A stretch of DNA of 64,000 nt from Adiantum capillus-veneris (GCA_014529385.2 CM043945.1:145608741-145672740), one strand, 5' to 3'. Positions 32,300 to 43,538 are shown, counted from the stretch's first letter. Notes: a model not told the origin generated them from the letters alone. Numbers and translations: made by a program.

Positions 32300-32755
32300 T
32301 CTTGTACACCTTGCTAAGATCCATGCTCGTATGATCCCCAAGGTGTACGTGGTGTGTGAATTGATGAACTATCTACTAAAGAGAGTGGGGGACGCTCTCT
32401 TGGTGGTGTGGATGCATCGGTAAAATTGCTACCACAGCAACCACCGCCTCCAGAACGACGCCTACCTCGTCTCGAGCATGAACTGCCCATCTGTGTATGG
32501 GGCACACTAGTCCTAGGCGTAGGGGGCACACTCGACTGAGGTGTGGGCTTGGTCAATTTAGGGACCACACTAGTCCTAGGTGTAGGGTCGGTCATAGTAG
32601 GTCTAGAGGAACCTATTGCCCAAAGGTTCTGTGCCATCGTGATCTGCTCTGGTGTGAACTGTGTCAAAAAAGAGACCCATCTGCTCGGGTGACATGCCGG
32701 CCAAAGTGATTGGAAAACTGAAACTAGGAGAGTATAGCTCATCATCATCGGCCAT
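32300..32755 (-). pseudogene. CACTA 3 second ORF relic
   Basis: On the minus strand it starts MADDDELYSPSFSFPITLAG at 32755. It shifts frame near 32660 and continues as a Thr/Pro-rich stretch with repeated PTPRTS units and an Arg/Gly run to 32314. The Pro/Thr-rich character and place after TNP2 match the second ORF of CACTA B (47194-47511). I infer a TNPA-like DNA-binding accessory protein, not proven. Confidence 0.6.
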
Positions 32756-33099
32756 GGCTATAGATACACAAGTAACACCCACAAAATATGTTAGTTTACA
32801 GAAGAAACCCTTAATCAATACACATAACAATTAAACAAATCACCAACACAAATGTATGAATCTAAAGTGTATTGTAGACTAATAAAAGAGTTTTAAAAAA
32901 GAGTTCATAGGAAAAATCATTAGTTAATCTCTCATCTTCTATGAGATCTGATGCACCAAAGATGTCTATCTCAATCTATACTTCTGCATCTTCATCATCA
33001 AACCCTACTTCTTCGTTGCTCTCTGCATCAGCTTCAGTATTTGACACTTCATCTCTAGGTTCAGACATATGCTCACCACTAATCTCCAGCTCAAAATCC

Positions 33100-35960
33100 A
33101 AACTTATATCATCTGTCGTTCACCCTCCACTTTGTTCATGAATCACATCTTCGACCTCAACGTCCAATCCTTCACACACTTGCTTGCTCCATGGAGCAAC
33201 TTGAACAACATAGAGCCAGTGCGGTTAGATAGATCATCTGCATCATTTTCTCTCCACAGTGGATCTAGTGTGAATACAACTTGTTCACAATGCTTCGGAA
33301 GTACGAATGTATCCCGCGCATTTATCCACACCCGCCTAGAGTTCACTTGAATCAATCTACTCTTGTCTTTGCGCACAATTGCATTAGGGCCGCTGGTAAT
33401 AACTTTGAACCACTTGACATCAAAGATAAAAATATATCAAACTTTCTAAAGATGATCTTCAAGATGTCTTGGATGTAGCCAACGTATTCAAGTTGTCCAG
33501 TTTCTGTGTTCTCATCCGTGGCACTAATCCTACTTTCTTGGACAAAGCTTGCCCTAACACCACTGTCAAAAGTGACCCTTTGTTCGTCGATCCATTGCAC
33601 TCTGAAGTGTTTCCCATGTGACTACAAAGCTCCATATTTGTGACACTGCAGCCACAAAACTGAAATAAACTTAAAGTTATTAAAGTAATGTTATGATGTG
33701 GAGCTCAAAAAGGAAGTTGTGAAAATATACATGCCAATCGAAACCCCTTGACATCTCCTATTCCTCTTCAAAAATCAACACTCCATTCCTCTTTGCCTCT
33801 GAGATTGTCGCATCTAACCACCACCTTGCTACATCGATGCTATCTTCTCTTATCTCTTTTGAACTAATCTAGCGTACCAATCACTGATTTTGTAGATTTT
33901 TCTTCTAATGTCCTCTGTCAAAAAATCCTTTATGGCAAGTGGTAAGATAAATTGTAAAAAATTGTGCCAATCATGGGACTTAAGACCACTTAGATTGTCA
34001 TCTCTTGTAAAAGCCATTTTCAAACATCGCATGCACCCAGTGGGAGTCTTGAATGAAGATATAGACTTCTTCACTTGTTGCTCTTGTGTACAAATCAAAA
34101 CCCATGGTCCTTTTGGTATAGAAAACTTTCCATTGGGTTTAAGTCAAGGCCACATCTCTGGCATTCAACCCATAGCCTGTAGGTCATCTCTTTGGGCCTT
34201 TCTCTCCCTTTCTTCAGTGATAGTTTTCCATATGATCTCCCCCACATTCTTGAAGATGTGGATTGGGTAGAGCAAATTATCAACCAGTAGGTCACTCCAG
34301 TACGAGAGTTTATGGAAAATAGAAAATCTTTTCATTCCAAGTGGCATCCAATCTCCCATGCTCCTCGTAAACTGTCTTGCTCAAATGTTCAAAGCGACGG
34401 AAGCCAAGTCAAGGACCACATTTTTGACATGCATGCTTGCCCAAGTAACTCAAGCGTGAAACATCACAAAATTAAAATATAAAAACGTTGGCATAGCCAT
34501 GAATAACATGTGTGTGAGGGTTTCAAAGGCACTTACCTGAGCACTTACCAAAGCCTCGCCAATCATGCATGGTCCACATGAGAATACCTTGCACATGTAC
34601 ATTTCATCGTCCGATTGGTTGGGACATATTAACCACATCGATTCCTGTCCACAAGATTTGGATCTCTTCTATAAGTGGTGCAAGATAGACATCCATGTTC
34701 TTTGCTTTGTACTTTCCTAGGACGATTAGTGACAACAACACATGGCCCTTCTTGATAGCTAGCCATGGTGGAAGATTATCATTAAACAGACAAATAGTCC
34801 ACGTGCTCCATAATGAACTCCATAATCCGAATGGGTTTACTCAGTCCATTGCCAGACCAAAGCGGATACATTGAGGCTCGTTCTTAAATGTAGGCCAACT
34901 TTTCTCTATGTGCTTCCATGCACGAGAGTTAGTAGATACCCACATCAGATCATGTGTCAATCTAGAATTTGAATGCCATGTCATCAAAGCGGCTATGGAC
35001 TTGCACTTGAACATGCTCTTTATTCTTGGAATGATAGGAAAGTGTCGAAGGACCTTTGTAGGAATAAATTCTCCTTGGTGTCCTCTCTATACCTGTTTGA
35101 TATCCACAATTGTGCACAATTCCAAATTTGCATACTCATTGCAAAAAAGTATACAATCATTAGGACATGCATGTATTTTGTGATGATCTAGGCCCAAATT
35201 AGTAAAAAGCTTTTTAGCGGGGCTGGACGGATAGGGGACATGTGATTCCCTTCTAGCAAGATTTTCTCATTGAGCAACTTGTCGTTACATGAACAAGTCA
35301 GTCCCTTGATCACATTATTGAATTGTAATTTGCACTTTATCATGCTTAGGATACAATGTATTTACCTAAAAAGATCTGTGACTGAGGCGTCAGACCACCC
35401 ATGAGCAGACTGCAAATTAAGCATTGCCAATGCAACATGGAGAACTGCGATTTTTGCACCATTGTATAGCGGCATGCGTGCAAGAGTTTGCATCATCTCG
35501 CCCTCTTTATCATTGCTACATGTCGTCGATATGAAAGGGATTTGGTTCGTAGTATTGCATTGAATGTTGTCGTCTTATATGTTTTCAATGATGGAATCCA
35601 TGTCAAAGAACGCATCGAACATGTGCTCCATCTCTACTCCTTGAAATGCCACGTCAGATATTGGTTGGGAGGACTTAGTCGATGGCTGTTCGTTTGAAAA
35701 TCGTCTTCTCTGGGATGAAGTTGGAGCAATATCTACTTTCGGATTTTGGAGCAATATCTACTTTGGGAGTTTGATCTATTGTCTTTGGACCATGAGATCA
35801 ATAACGCAGGTCTTGTAGTTGCTCTATCGAAAAGAGACCGTGATTGCATATGTGCTGGTTGCATATTTTTTGTTTTCAAAAGATCTAATGCTTGCAATGC
35901 GCACAAGGACAAACCATCCTATCGTCCATACTTTATCTACCAATGATGCAACAAATAATT
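33100..35960 (-). pseudogene. CACTA 3 transposase (TNP2 family), heavily broken
   Basis: Read on the minus strand from about 35935: a CPCAHCKH N-terminal cysteine motif; pieces of the central domain near 35200-34860; HIFKNVGEIIWKTI near 34250, the block after LDPMH; LKSHDWHNFLQFILPLAI near 34000; and the DUF4216-like end with GYIQDILKIIF and HCEQVVFTLDP near 33500-33200. Many stops and frame changes make it clearly dead. It is more decayed than the CACTA A and B copies. Confidence 0.82.
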
Positions 35961-36004
35961 AAAATACTCTAGTTGTTATAACTACATACTACTAACTACA
36001 TGAC

Positions 36005-36410
36005 AATACATGACAACCTCACATTCTCTAGCCACGCCCAATCCCCGCACACCTCAGTCTGAGCTGCACGAAGATTAGAACCACATGGTAATAATCTCGT
36101 CTTTATTGGTTAATTACTATACATTAAGGTTGTTGACGTTTGTGTGCACTTTTGAAGTTCGATTGCATTATTTTACTTTTTTTAATCAATTTCCTTTTGC
36201 ATTTTGAAGTACAGAAGGTGCTTTTGAAATTCGATTGCATTTTTTCAACTATTTGCCGCTAGCTGTAACAACCACACATTCTCTATCCATGCCCGATCCT
36301 TGCACACCTCGGTCTAGAGGTAGAGGGAGGTTAGGACCACATGGTCAATGACTATATATTAGTGTTTTGAAGTGTTTGTGCGCTTTTGAAGTCCAATTAC
36401 GCCATTGCTT
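36005..36410 (-). promoter_or_regulatory. Duplicated 5' leader of CACTA 3 transposase
   Basis: Two copies of a leader block begin at 36020 and 36275, 255 bp apart, sharing CACATTCTCTA, CCGCACACCTC/TTGCACACCTC, ACCACATGGT and GCTTTTGAAGT-type runs. The first copy also matches, inverted, the region 43765-43850 just before the CACTA B transposase. I infer the conserved transposase promoter or leader. Confidence 0.55.
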
Positions 36411-36414
36411 TTCA

Positions 36415-36550
36415 AACCTATAACCTAAACCTAACCTATAACCTATAACCTAACTTAACCTAGCCTAGCCTAACATAACCTATAACCTATAACCTAAACC
36501 TAACCTATAACCCATAACCTAACATAGCCTAGCCTAACCTAACATAACCT
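36415..36550. repeat. Degenerate CCTAA/CCTATAA repeats
   Basis: About 20 impure ACCTAA, ACCTATA and GCCTA units. CACTA B has a related T/A/G-rich repeat (TTAGGTTTA, TTAGATTTA) at the same relative place, 42955-43200. Confidence 0.8.
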
Positions 36551-37056
36551 ATTAAAATTTTGAGCACTCACATGCAGCCTATTTGAGCAATAAAGGGTCT
36601 TGTAAACATCCTTGAACCCGCAAAAATGCACACACACACTATGTTAAACCCTCAACCCTACCTACAAGCAAACTTGAAAAGAATCTTACCTTGGTGCTAG
36701 AGAGTAGTCCACAAGCAAGATTTTCACCTCGGGCAAGTTGTAAGGCACCAGATCTGCAGTAGGTGAGGAGGAGGAGGGCAAGATAAGAGGCACAAAAACT
36801 AGGGAAATGCGTAGGGAAAGACCCACGGGTTTGTTTTTGTAGGGTCCATCGGTACAGGCATCGATCGAGGCGTTGGAAAACTCATCTATACAGGCATCAA
36901 AAGAGACATCGGTATATGTGCGGAAAGAGACATCGATATCTGCGTCAAAAATTCAAAAATGAAAATTTTAAAAGAATTCATCTCCCTCCATACTTACCTA
37001 CACATATATCAACTCCGGCCATTAACACCGGTAATTTGGCACCGGAATTTAAGCGA
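36551..37056 (-). repeat. 5' subterminal region of CACTA 3
   Basis: No gene. The motifs GACATCGGTATATG, GACATCGATATCTG, CATCGGTACAGGCATCGAT and CTATACAGGCATC recur at 36846-36950 and look like the short subterminal repeats where CACTA transposase binds. Confidence 0.6.
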
Positions 37057-37071
37057 CCTCTTGTACTGTTG

Positions 37072-38450
37072 CTCATTCGTGTGGTCACCATGTACTCAAG
37101 GTTGATGTTTCCTGCCAAGACCTTGTCTTTGGTGAAGTTGTATTGTAGCTCAATGTGCTTTGTATGCTATTGAGGTTGTCACAATAGATGACAACCGACC
37201 TTTGCACCAAAGTCATGAAGTAGCAATCCCAATTAGCATGCTACCTCACATGCCACCACTGCAGCACCCCTGTACTCTCCCTATACTCTGCCTATGTACT
37301 CAAGAGAGCAACCGTAGGTTTCTTCTTGCTGCTCCATGTGATAGGAGCACTCCCAAGTGAAAACATGGAGCCACTGGTAGACCTGCAATCATATGTACTA
37401 CCATACCACTTCGCATCTGTGTAGCCATAAAGCTGTAACTCCACATCATTCCTATAAAACAACGCATAATCCAAAGTAGCACTCACATAGCACAAAGTGC
37501 ACCGCATCCAGGTGTGATTTCCTGGGAGACTGCATAAACTGAGTCACCAATCCAACTATGTAGCTTAAGTCTAGACACGAGCTAATCAAGTAGATCAAGA
37601 TGCCCACAATCTTCATGTACATGGTAGCATTCTCAAGCACTTGACCTGCATCCTTTCCCAACTTCAAATTCTAATCTAAGGGCATTGCAATTAGCTTAAA
37701 ATGAGACATACCATACTTTCTCAACATGTCCAAATCATATTTCCTTTGTGATAGCAATACACCCTCTTTGTGAGAATTCATTCGATGCCCAAGAAATATC
37801 TCAAGTCGAGTCCCAAGTCTTTCATCTCAAACTTCTGTATAAGTAGAGCCTGTACACTACATTATCACATCCAACAATCAAATCATTCACATAGATGCAT
37901 ATCACCATAATTTGTGCCGCATTATTTTGCATATACAATGAATGATTTTCATAAGAAATTTCAAAGCTCAATGAAATGATGAACGCCAGAATCCTCTCAT
38001 ACAAAGCTCTAGGTGCTTGCTTCAGCCCATACATTGATTTCTTTTACCTGCAATAGAAGGTCACATAGCCTCATATTTCCATAAATTTGTGGCTGCTGCA
38101 TATACATAACTTCCTTGAAGTTTCCATTCAGAATGCATTCTTTACATCCATTTGCTTCAACACCCATTTTAACGTGGAAACCACTGCAGTAAACACACGA
38201 ATGGTAGCCATCTTGGCTACAAGGATGAATGTCTCCTCATAATCAATCCCATAATTAAGCTTGTGCATAACTCTTGGATACAAGCCTTGCCTTGTGTCTT
38301 CTCACATTGCCATCAAAATTATGCTTCCTTTTGTAAACCCACTCACAACCAATTTCCTTTTACATGTTGGTAATGGCACCAATTCTCATATTCCATTTTC
38401 ATCAAGTGCAACCATCTCTTCATCAATAGCTTGCGGCCGTTTTTCATCAT
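37072..38450 (-). pseudogene. copia 3 pol, decayed (duplication copy A plus right flank)
   Basis: Minus strand, RT to RNase H order from right to left: codons for the early RT near 38400-38100, MYGLKQAPRALYERILAF and ICIYVNDLIVGCDN (where YVDDL is expected) near 37900, ILIYLISSCLDLSYIVGLVT near 37600, LYGYTDAKWYGSTYDCRSTS and KKPTVALLST near 37400, and RNase H KHIEL near 37150. Several stops and shifts. It joins 31633-31733 across CACTA 3. Confidence 0.82.
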
Positions 38451-38469
38451 TAATGGCATCCTGAAAACA

Positions 38470-38930
38470 TGTGGGTTCTACCTCAACACACACATACCCT
38501 CTCTAGGCTTACCCAAGAGGGAATAAAGGACACATGTCAAGCCCCTATACATGTTGCCCCCAATTAAGTCTAAATCCTATTGGATGGCCTATAGGAAGGA
38601 CCGATGAGAATTCAAAAAATTAAGCTTAATATAAACATTTTAGAAAAGCCTATTAAAAGGACCAAAAGAATTTAGACCCAATGAATTCCTATTGGATAGT
38701 CTCTCAAGGGGTCCAATGCGAATTAAGCAGACCATGTTGACTAAGAGATCCAATAAGATTTTAGCTTCAATTAATTAATGAATTGAGCTCTCTCTCAATG
38801 GGGGAAAGAAGGAAACCTATCACAATGCTACATCCCTTGCATGTTATGTTTCATACCATTGATTGGCTAGGCCCTAGCATGCCACTATAAGAGGAGAAAT
38901 TGAGAACCGCCTTTATTATCGCGGATTAAC
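38470..38930 (+). repeat. LTR fragment of the gypsy 1/2 family (copy A)
   Basis: Matches the middle of the gypsy 2 LTR: AAGGACACATGTCA, TCCTATTGGATGGCC, AGGGGTCCAATG and GATTGGCTAGGC. No ends seen. Copy A lacks about 28 bp near 38755 that copy B keeps (compare 41530-41565). Confidence 0.75.
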
Positions 38931-39070
38931 AAATGAAAATCACTACAAGAGGTACTTCACATTAGTGACGCTCGCAGTTTGACGTTTAAAAGTGAAAATT
39001 CACGGCATCTCTAGTTTATTTATAACATAGCAACGCCCATAGCGACGCGGACAAGGGTAAAAAATAAACC

Positions 39071-39116
39071 GAGCGCGCCCAAAAACTTAGATCTGAGATC
39101 TAAGTTTTTGGCGCTC
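39071..39116. other. Perfect hairpin in CACTA 5' end, copy A
   Basis: Inner arms AAAAACTTAGATC and GATCTAAGTTTTT (39081-39109) with a 3-base loop. GAGCGC and GCGCTC extend the stem past a 3-base bulge. Confidence 0.85.
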
Positions 39117-39125
39117 AAGCAAGCA

Positions 39126-39303
39126 AAGAGGTAACCCACGCTCTCCCTCCCTCTCTCTCTTTCTTCTCCACACACACACATACACGAGGAGAGGAAGGAG
39201 AGCCAGGTATGCTCCTTCCCTCTCCTCTCTCTCATGTTCCCTTCCCCTCTTTCTGTCTCTCTCTCCCTCTCTCTCTCTCTCATACACACACACACACAGT
39301 GTT

Positions 39304-39344
<41 letters not shown>

Positions 39345-39406
39345 ACATGCATAAACAAAAAACACACACACACACATGCATAAACAAATAATGCATACAA
39401 ACACAC

Positions 39407-39463
<57 letters not shown>

Positions 39464-39465
39464 AG
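39126..39465. repeat. CT, CA and GA microsatellites
   Basis: Mixed CT (39140-39280), CA (39283-39297) and two long GA runs (39307-39341, 39408-39461). CT and GA blocks face each other and can pair. Confidence 0.95.
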
Positions 39466-39482
39466 AGAAGAAGAAGAAGAGA

Positions 39483-39959
39483 GTTTTAATGTCGTAGGAA
39501 CCTATCCCAAGAGACCTTAAAGATCTAGCCGACGAGGAGTTGAACTCAAGACCTGTTATTCAAGAGGGAAATGGCATAACCAATCTACCACACTTGGGTG
39601 ATAAAAAGGCTATAAGAGTTATAACATCGTACGAAACTATCCCAAGAGACCTTGAAGATCTAGCCGACGAGGAGTTGAACTCAAGACCTGTTATTCAAGA
39701 GGGAAATGACATAACCAATCTACCACACTTGGATGATAGAAAGGTTATACCATTTTCCTCTTTTTATTGGCACACACACACACACACACACACCCGAGAA
39801 GAAGAGAGTTTTAACGTCGTAGGAAATTATTCCAAGAGACCTTAAAGATCTAGCCGATGAGGAGTTGAACTCAAGACCTGTTATTCAAGAGGGAAATGGC
39901 AGAACCAATCTACCACACTTGGGTGATAGAAATGTTATACCATTCTCCTATTTTTATTG

Positions 39960-39995
<36 letters not shown>

Positions 39996-40090
39996 GAGAA
40001 AAAGAGAGTTTTAACGTCATACGAAACTATCCCAAGAGACCTTAACGATCTAGCCGACAAGGAGTTGAACTCAAGACCTGTTGAACAAAG
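39483..40090 (-). repeat. Tandem array of tRNA-like (SINE-like) units, copy A
   Basis: Four units: about 39483-39603, 39618-39745, 39807-39931 and a partial 40006-40084, spaced by CA tracts. Read on the minus strand each full unit holds TGGTAGATTGGTTATGCC (A-box-like) and, about 35 bases on, GAGTTCAACTCC (B-box-like, 10 of 11 to the pol III consensus). That is tRNA arrangement, with a 3' part ending near CGTTAAAACTCTC. I take them as amplified tRNA-derived SINE units. Confidence 0.7.
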
Positions 40091-40114
40091 AGAAAGAGAG
40101 AGAGAATAAAAAAC

Positions 40115-40165
<51 letters not shown>
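40091..40165. repeat. GA microsatellite
   Basis: A (GA)n run of about 45 bases inside a purine-rich stretch. The coding-looking frame over it is low complexity. Confidence 0.9.
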
Positions 40166-40168
<3 letters not shown>

Positions 40169-40329
40169 AGACGATAGAGAGAGGTAAGGGAGAAAACAAA
40201 GAGAGAAAGAGATTATGTTTGATTAGATTTAGGTTTATTTACGTTAGATTTAGATTTATGTTAGATTAGATTAGATTTAGGTTTATTTTGAGTTTAAGAT
40301 TAAATTAGATCTAGACTGCATAAACTGAC

Positions 40330-41270
40330 TCACCAATCCAACTATAGCTTAAGTCTAGACACGAGCTAGTCAAGTAGATAAAGCTGCCCACAATCTTCAT
40401 GTACATGGTAGCATTCTCAAGCACTTGACCTGCATCCTTTCCCAACTTCAAATTCTAATCTAAGGACATTGCAATTAGCTTACAATCAAACATACCATAC
40501 TTTCTCAACTTGTCCAAATCATATTTCCTTTGTGATAGCGATACACCCTCTTTGTGAGAATACATTCAATGCCCAAGAAATATCTCAAGTCGAGTCCCAA
40601 GTCTTTCATCTCAAACTTCTGCATAAGTAGAGCCTGTACACTCTCTACTTAAACCACTTTATCACATCCAACAATCAAATCATTCACATAGATGTAGATC
40701 ACCATAATTTGTGCCTCATTATTTTACATATACAATGAATGATTTTCATAAGAAATTTCAAAGCCCAATGAAATGATGAACGCCAGAATCCTCTCATACA
40801 AAGCTCTAGGTGCTTGCTTCAGCCCATACAATGATTTCTTTTACCTGCAATAGAAGGTCACATAGCCTCATATTTCCATAAATTTGTGGCTGCTGCATAT
40901 ACATAACTTCCTTGAAGTTTCCATTTAGAATTCATTCTTTACATCCATTTGCTTCAACACCCATTTTAACATGGAAACCACTGCAGTAAACACATGAATG
41001 GTAGCCATCTTGGCTACAAGGATGAATGTCTCCTCATAATCAATCCCATAATCTTGTGCATAACCCTTGGATACAAGCCTTGCCTTGTGTCTGCTCACAT
41101 TGCCATCAAAATTATGCTTCCTTTTGTAAACCCACTCACAACCAATTTCCTTTTACATGTTGGTAATGGCACCAATTCTCATATTCCATTTTCATCAAGT
41201 GCAATCATCTCTTCATCCATAGCTTGCGACCGTTTTTCATCATTGATGGAATCCTCAAAACATGTGGGTT
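40330..41270 (-). pseudogene. copia 3 pol, decayed (copy B)
   Basis: Repeats the RT part of copy A: GLKQAPRALYERILAF and the IYVNDLIVG-like active-site block on the minus strand. Frame broken in several places. Confidence 0.8.
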
Positions 41271-41284
41271 CTACCTCAACACAC

Positions 41285-41750
41285 ACATACCCTCTCTAGG
41301 CTTACCCAAGAGGGAATAAAGGACACATGTCAAGCCCCTATACATGTTGCCCCCAATTAAGTGTAAATCCTATTGGATGGCCTATAGAAAGGACCGATGA
41401 GAATTCAAAAAATTAAGCTTAATATAAACATTTTAGAAAAGCCTATTAAAAGGACCAATAAAAATTTAGACCCAATGAATTCCTATTGGATAGTCTCTCA
41501 AGGGGTCCAATGCGAATTAAGCAGACCATGTACAAGCTTAATTCCTATTGGCTAGTTGACTGAGAGAGCCAATAAGATTTTAGCTTCAATTAATTAATGA
41601 ATTGAGCTCTCTCTCAATGGGGGAAAGAAGTAAACCTATCACAATGCTACATCCCTTGCATGTTATGTTTTATACCATTGATTGGCTAGGCCCTAGCATG
41701 CCACTATAAGAGGAGAAATTGAGAACCGCCTTTATTATTGCGGATTAACA
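41285..41750 (+). repeat. LTR fragment of the gypsy 1/2 family (copy B)
   Basis: As in copy A but with an added block near 41530-41560 (TTCCTATTGGCTAG), which is also in the LTR family, so copy A has lost it. Confidence 0.75.
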
Positions 41751-41899
41751 AATGAAAATCACTACAAGAGGTACTTCACATTAGTGACGCTCGCAGTGCG
41801 ATGCTTAAAAGTGAAAATTCACGGCATCTCTAGTTTATTTATAACATAGCAACGCCCATAGCGACGCCGACAAGGGTAAAAAATAAACCGAGAGCGTCC

Positions 41900-41928
41900 G
41901 AAAACTCAGATCTCAGATCTGAGTTTTT
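41900..41928. other. Perfect hairpin in CACTA B 5' end
   Basis: Arms AAAACTCAGATCT and AGATCTGAGTTTT with a one-base loop. It differs from the copy A hairpin by paired changes on both arms. Confidence 0.85.
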
Positions 41929-41957
41929 GGCGCTCAAGCAAGCAAAGAGGTAACCCG

Positions 41958-42008
41958 CGCTCTCCCTCTCTCTCTCTTTCTTCTCCACACACATACACAC
42001 ACATTGTT

Positions 42009-42083
<75 letters not shown>

Positions 42084-42141
42084 ACATGCATAAACAAAAC
42101 ACACGCACACCTGCATAAACAAAGAATGCATACAAACACAC

Positions 42142-42181
<40 letters not shown>

Positions 42182-42182
42182 C
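41958..42182. repeat. CT and GA microsatellites
   Basis: A short CT run at 41960-41980, then GA runs at 42012-42082 and 42145-42178. Confidence 0.95.
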
Positions 42183-42194
42183 AGAGAAGAAGAA

Positions 42195-42830
42195 GAGAGT
42201 TTTAATATCGTAGGAACCTATCCCAAGAGACCTTAAAGATCTAGCCGACGAGGAGTTGAACTCAAGACTTGTTATTCAAGAGGGAAATGGCATAACCAAT
42301 CTACCACACTTGGGTGATAGAAAGCTTATAAGAGTGTTAACATCATAGGAAAATATCCCAAGAGACCTTGAAGATCTAGCCGACGAGGAGTTGAACTCAA
42401 GACCTGTTATTCAAGAGGAAAATGGCATAACCAATCTACCACACTTGGGTGATAGAAAGGTTATACCATTTTCCTCTTTTTATTGGCACACACACACACA
42501 CACACACCCACACACACACACACCCAAGAAGAAGAGAGTTTTAACGTCGTAGGAAATTATTCCAAGAGACCTTAAAGATCTAGCCGATGAGGAGTTGAAC
42601 TCAAGACCTGTTATTCAAGAGGGAAATGGCAGAACCAATCTACAACACTTGGGTGATAGAAAGGTTATACCATTTTCCTATTTTTATTGGCACACACACA
42701 CACACACACACACCCACACACACACACACACACACCTGAGAAGAAGAGAGTTTTAACGTCGTACGAAACTATCCCAAGAGACCTTAACGATCTAGCCGAC
42801 AAGGAGTTGAACTCAAGACCTGTTGAACAA
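42195..42830 (-). repeat. Tandem array of tRNA-like (SINE-like) units, copy B
   Basis: Four units as in copy A (about 42195-42325, 42335-42462, 42535-42662, partial 42750-42830). The same A- and B-box-like motifs lie on the minus strand, with CA tracts at 42487-42523 and 42691-42736. Confidence 0.7.
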
Positions 42831-42854
42831 AGAGAAAGAGAGAGAATAAAAAAC

Positions 42855-42894
42855 CAAAGAGAGAGAGAGAGAGAGAGGGGGGGGGGGGGGGGGG
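42855..42894. repeat. GA run ending in G18
   Basis: (GA)n followed by 18 G at 42877-42894, a candidate G-quadruplex. Copy A has only GA here. Confidence 0.9.
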
Positions 42895-42954
42895 AGAAGA
42901 CGAAAGAGAGAGGTAAGGGAGAAAACAAAAAGCAAAAGAGATTATGTTAAAATT

Positions 42955-43200
42955 TAACTTAGATTAGGTTAGATTACATATAGATTTATGTTTATGTTGA
43001 GTTTAAGATTAGGTTAGATTTAGATTTACGTTAGATTACATTTAGGTTTATTTAGGTTAGATTAAATTAGATTTAGGTTTATTTTGAGTTAGATTTACGT
43101 TAGATTAGATTTAGGTTTATTTACGTTAGATTTAGATTTATGTAAGATTAGATTAGATTTAGGTTTATTTTGAGTTTAAGATTAAATTAGATCTAGATTT
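42955..43200. repeat. TTAGATTTAGGTTTA-type repeats
   Basis: Impure short repeats of TTAGATT, TTTAGGTTTATTT and GAGTTTAAGATT. No gene. Confidence 0.8.
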
Positions 43201-43502
43201 ATGTTCGATGGACTAGCTTTTTTTAGATTTAGGTTAGATTTTAGTGCATGTCAATGAAGGTGCGCTCATGATGTTAAGCATTGTATGAAAAACACTTGCT
43301 TATATGAAAAACACTGAAAAAGGCTCCGTTTTCCTACACGAGAAAATTTCCTGCGCTCACAACCTCGACAGTCCATGCGGACCAGCAATTCCACCTGCAT
43401 GTTCGACTGCTGCTGCCATATAATAAGCCATCATGATCAGCCAATGGAAGAGAAAATTGAGCCTACACAGAAATTAGTGATGCAAGATGACAATTCCAAG
43501 GG

Positions 43503-43538
<36 letters not shown>

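Larger units (their letters stand above)
31734..37068 (-). mobile_element. CACTA element (CACTA 3), decayed
   Basis: A 5335-bp CACTA element on the minus strand inserted in copia 3. The left end reads CACTACAACACG at 31734. The right end reads CCTCTTGTACTG at 37057-37068, that is CAGTACAAGAGG inward with one change from CACTACAAGAGG. The 3-bp duplication TTG flanks both ends (31731-31733, 37069-37071), as CACTA elements make. Inside, on the minus strand, a TNP2 pseudogene is followed by a second-ORF pseudogene, the same order as in CACTA B. Confidence 0.88.
37527..40312. repeat. Large tandem duplication, copy A
   Basis: Begins AGACTGCATAAACTGA and ends at GATCTAGA where copy B begins with the same AGACTGCATAAACTGA. 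It carries part of copia 3, an LTR piece and the first 1.37 kb of a CACTA 5' end. Confidence 0.9.
38941..40312 (+). mobile_element. Truncated 5' end of CACTA B (duplicated)
   Basis: CACTACAAGAGGTACTTCAC at 38941, preceded by AAT as in the full element. It continues through the hairpin, GA/CA tracts and tRNA-like array and ends where copy B of the duplication starts. No transposase follows. Confidence 0.88.
40313..43197. repeat. Large tandem duplication, copy B
   Basis: Same order as copy A, joined to it directly at GATCTAGACTGCATAAACTGA. It ends at the same GATTAAATTAGATCTAGA as copy A, then continues into the rest of CACTA B. Copies differ by scattered substitutions and indels, so the duplication is not very recent. 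Confidence 0.9.

Noticed and set aside
36415-36550. CCTAA-rich block resembling telomere repeat
   Set aside because: Units are irregular and do not follow CCCTAAA; it lies inside a CACTA element.
38882-38893. CACTATAAGAGG, looking like a second CACTA terminus 59 bp before the real one (also at 41702)
   Set aside because: The surrounding DNA aligns with the gypsy 2 LTR (ACTATAGCAAGAGAAAATTG near 21133), so the match is by chance.
39020-39406. Long open frames over GA/CT/CA tracts (also 41839-42143, 51592-51930, 51636-51863, 51866-52243)
   Set aside because: Low-complexity translations with no ATG context, motif or relative.
39540-39600. Functional tRNA gene
   Set aside because: Boxes are present on the minus strand, but I could not form a closed acceptor stem, and units are tandem with CA tracts.
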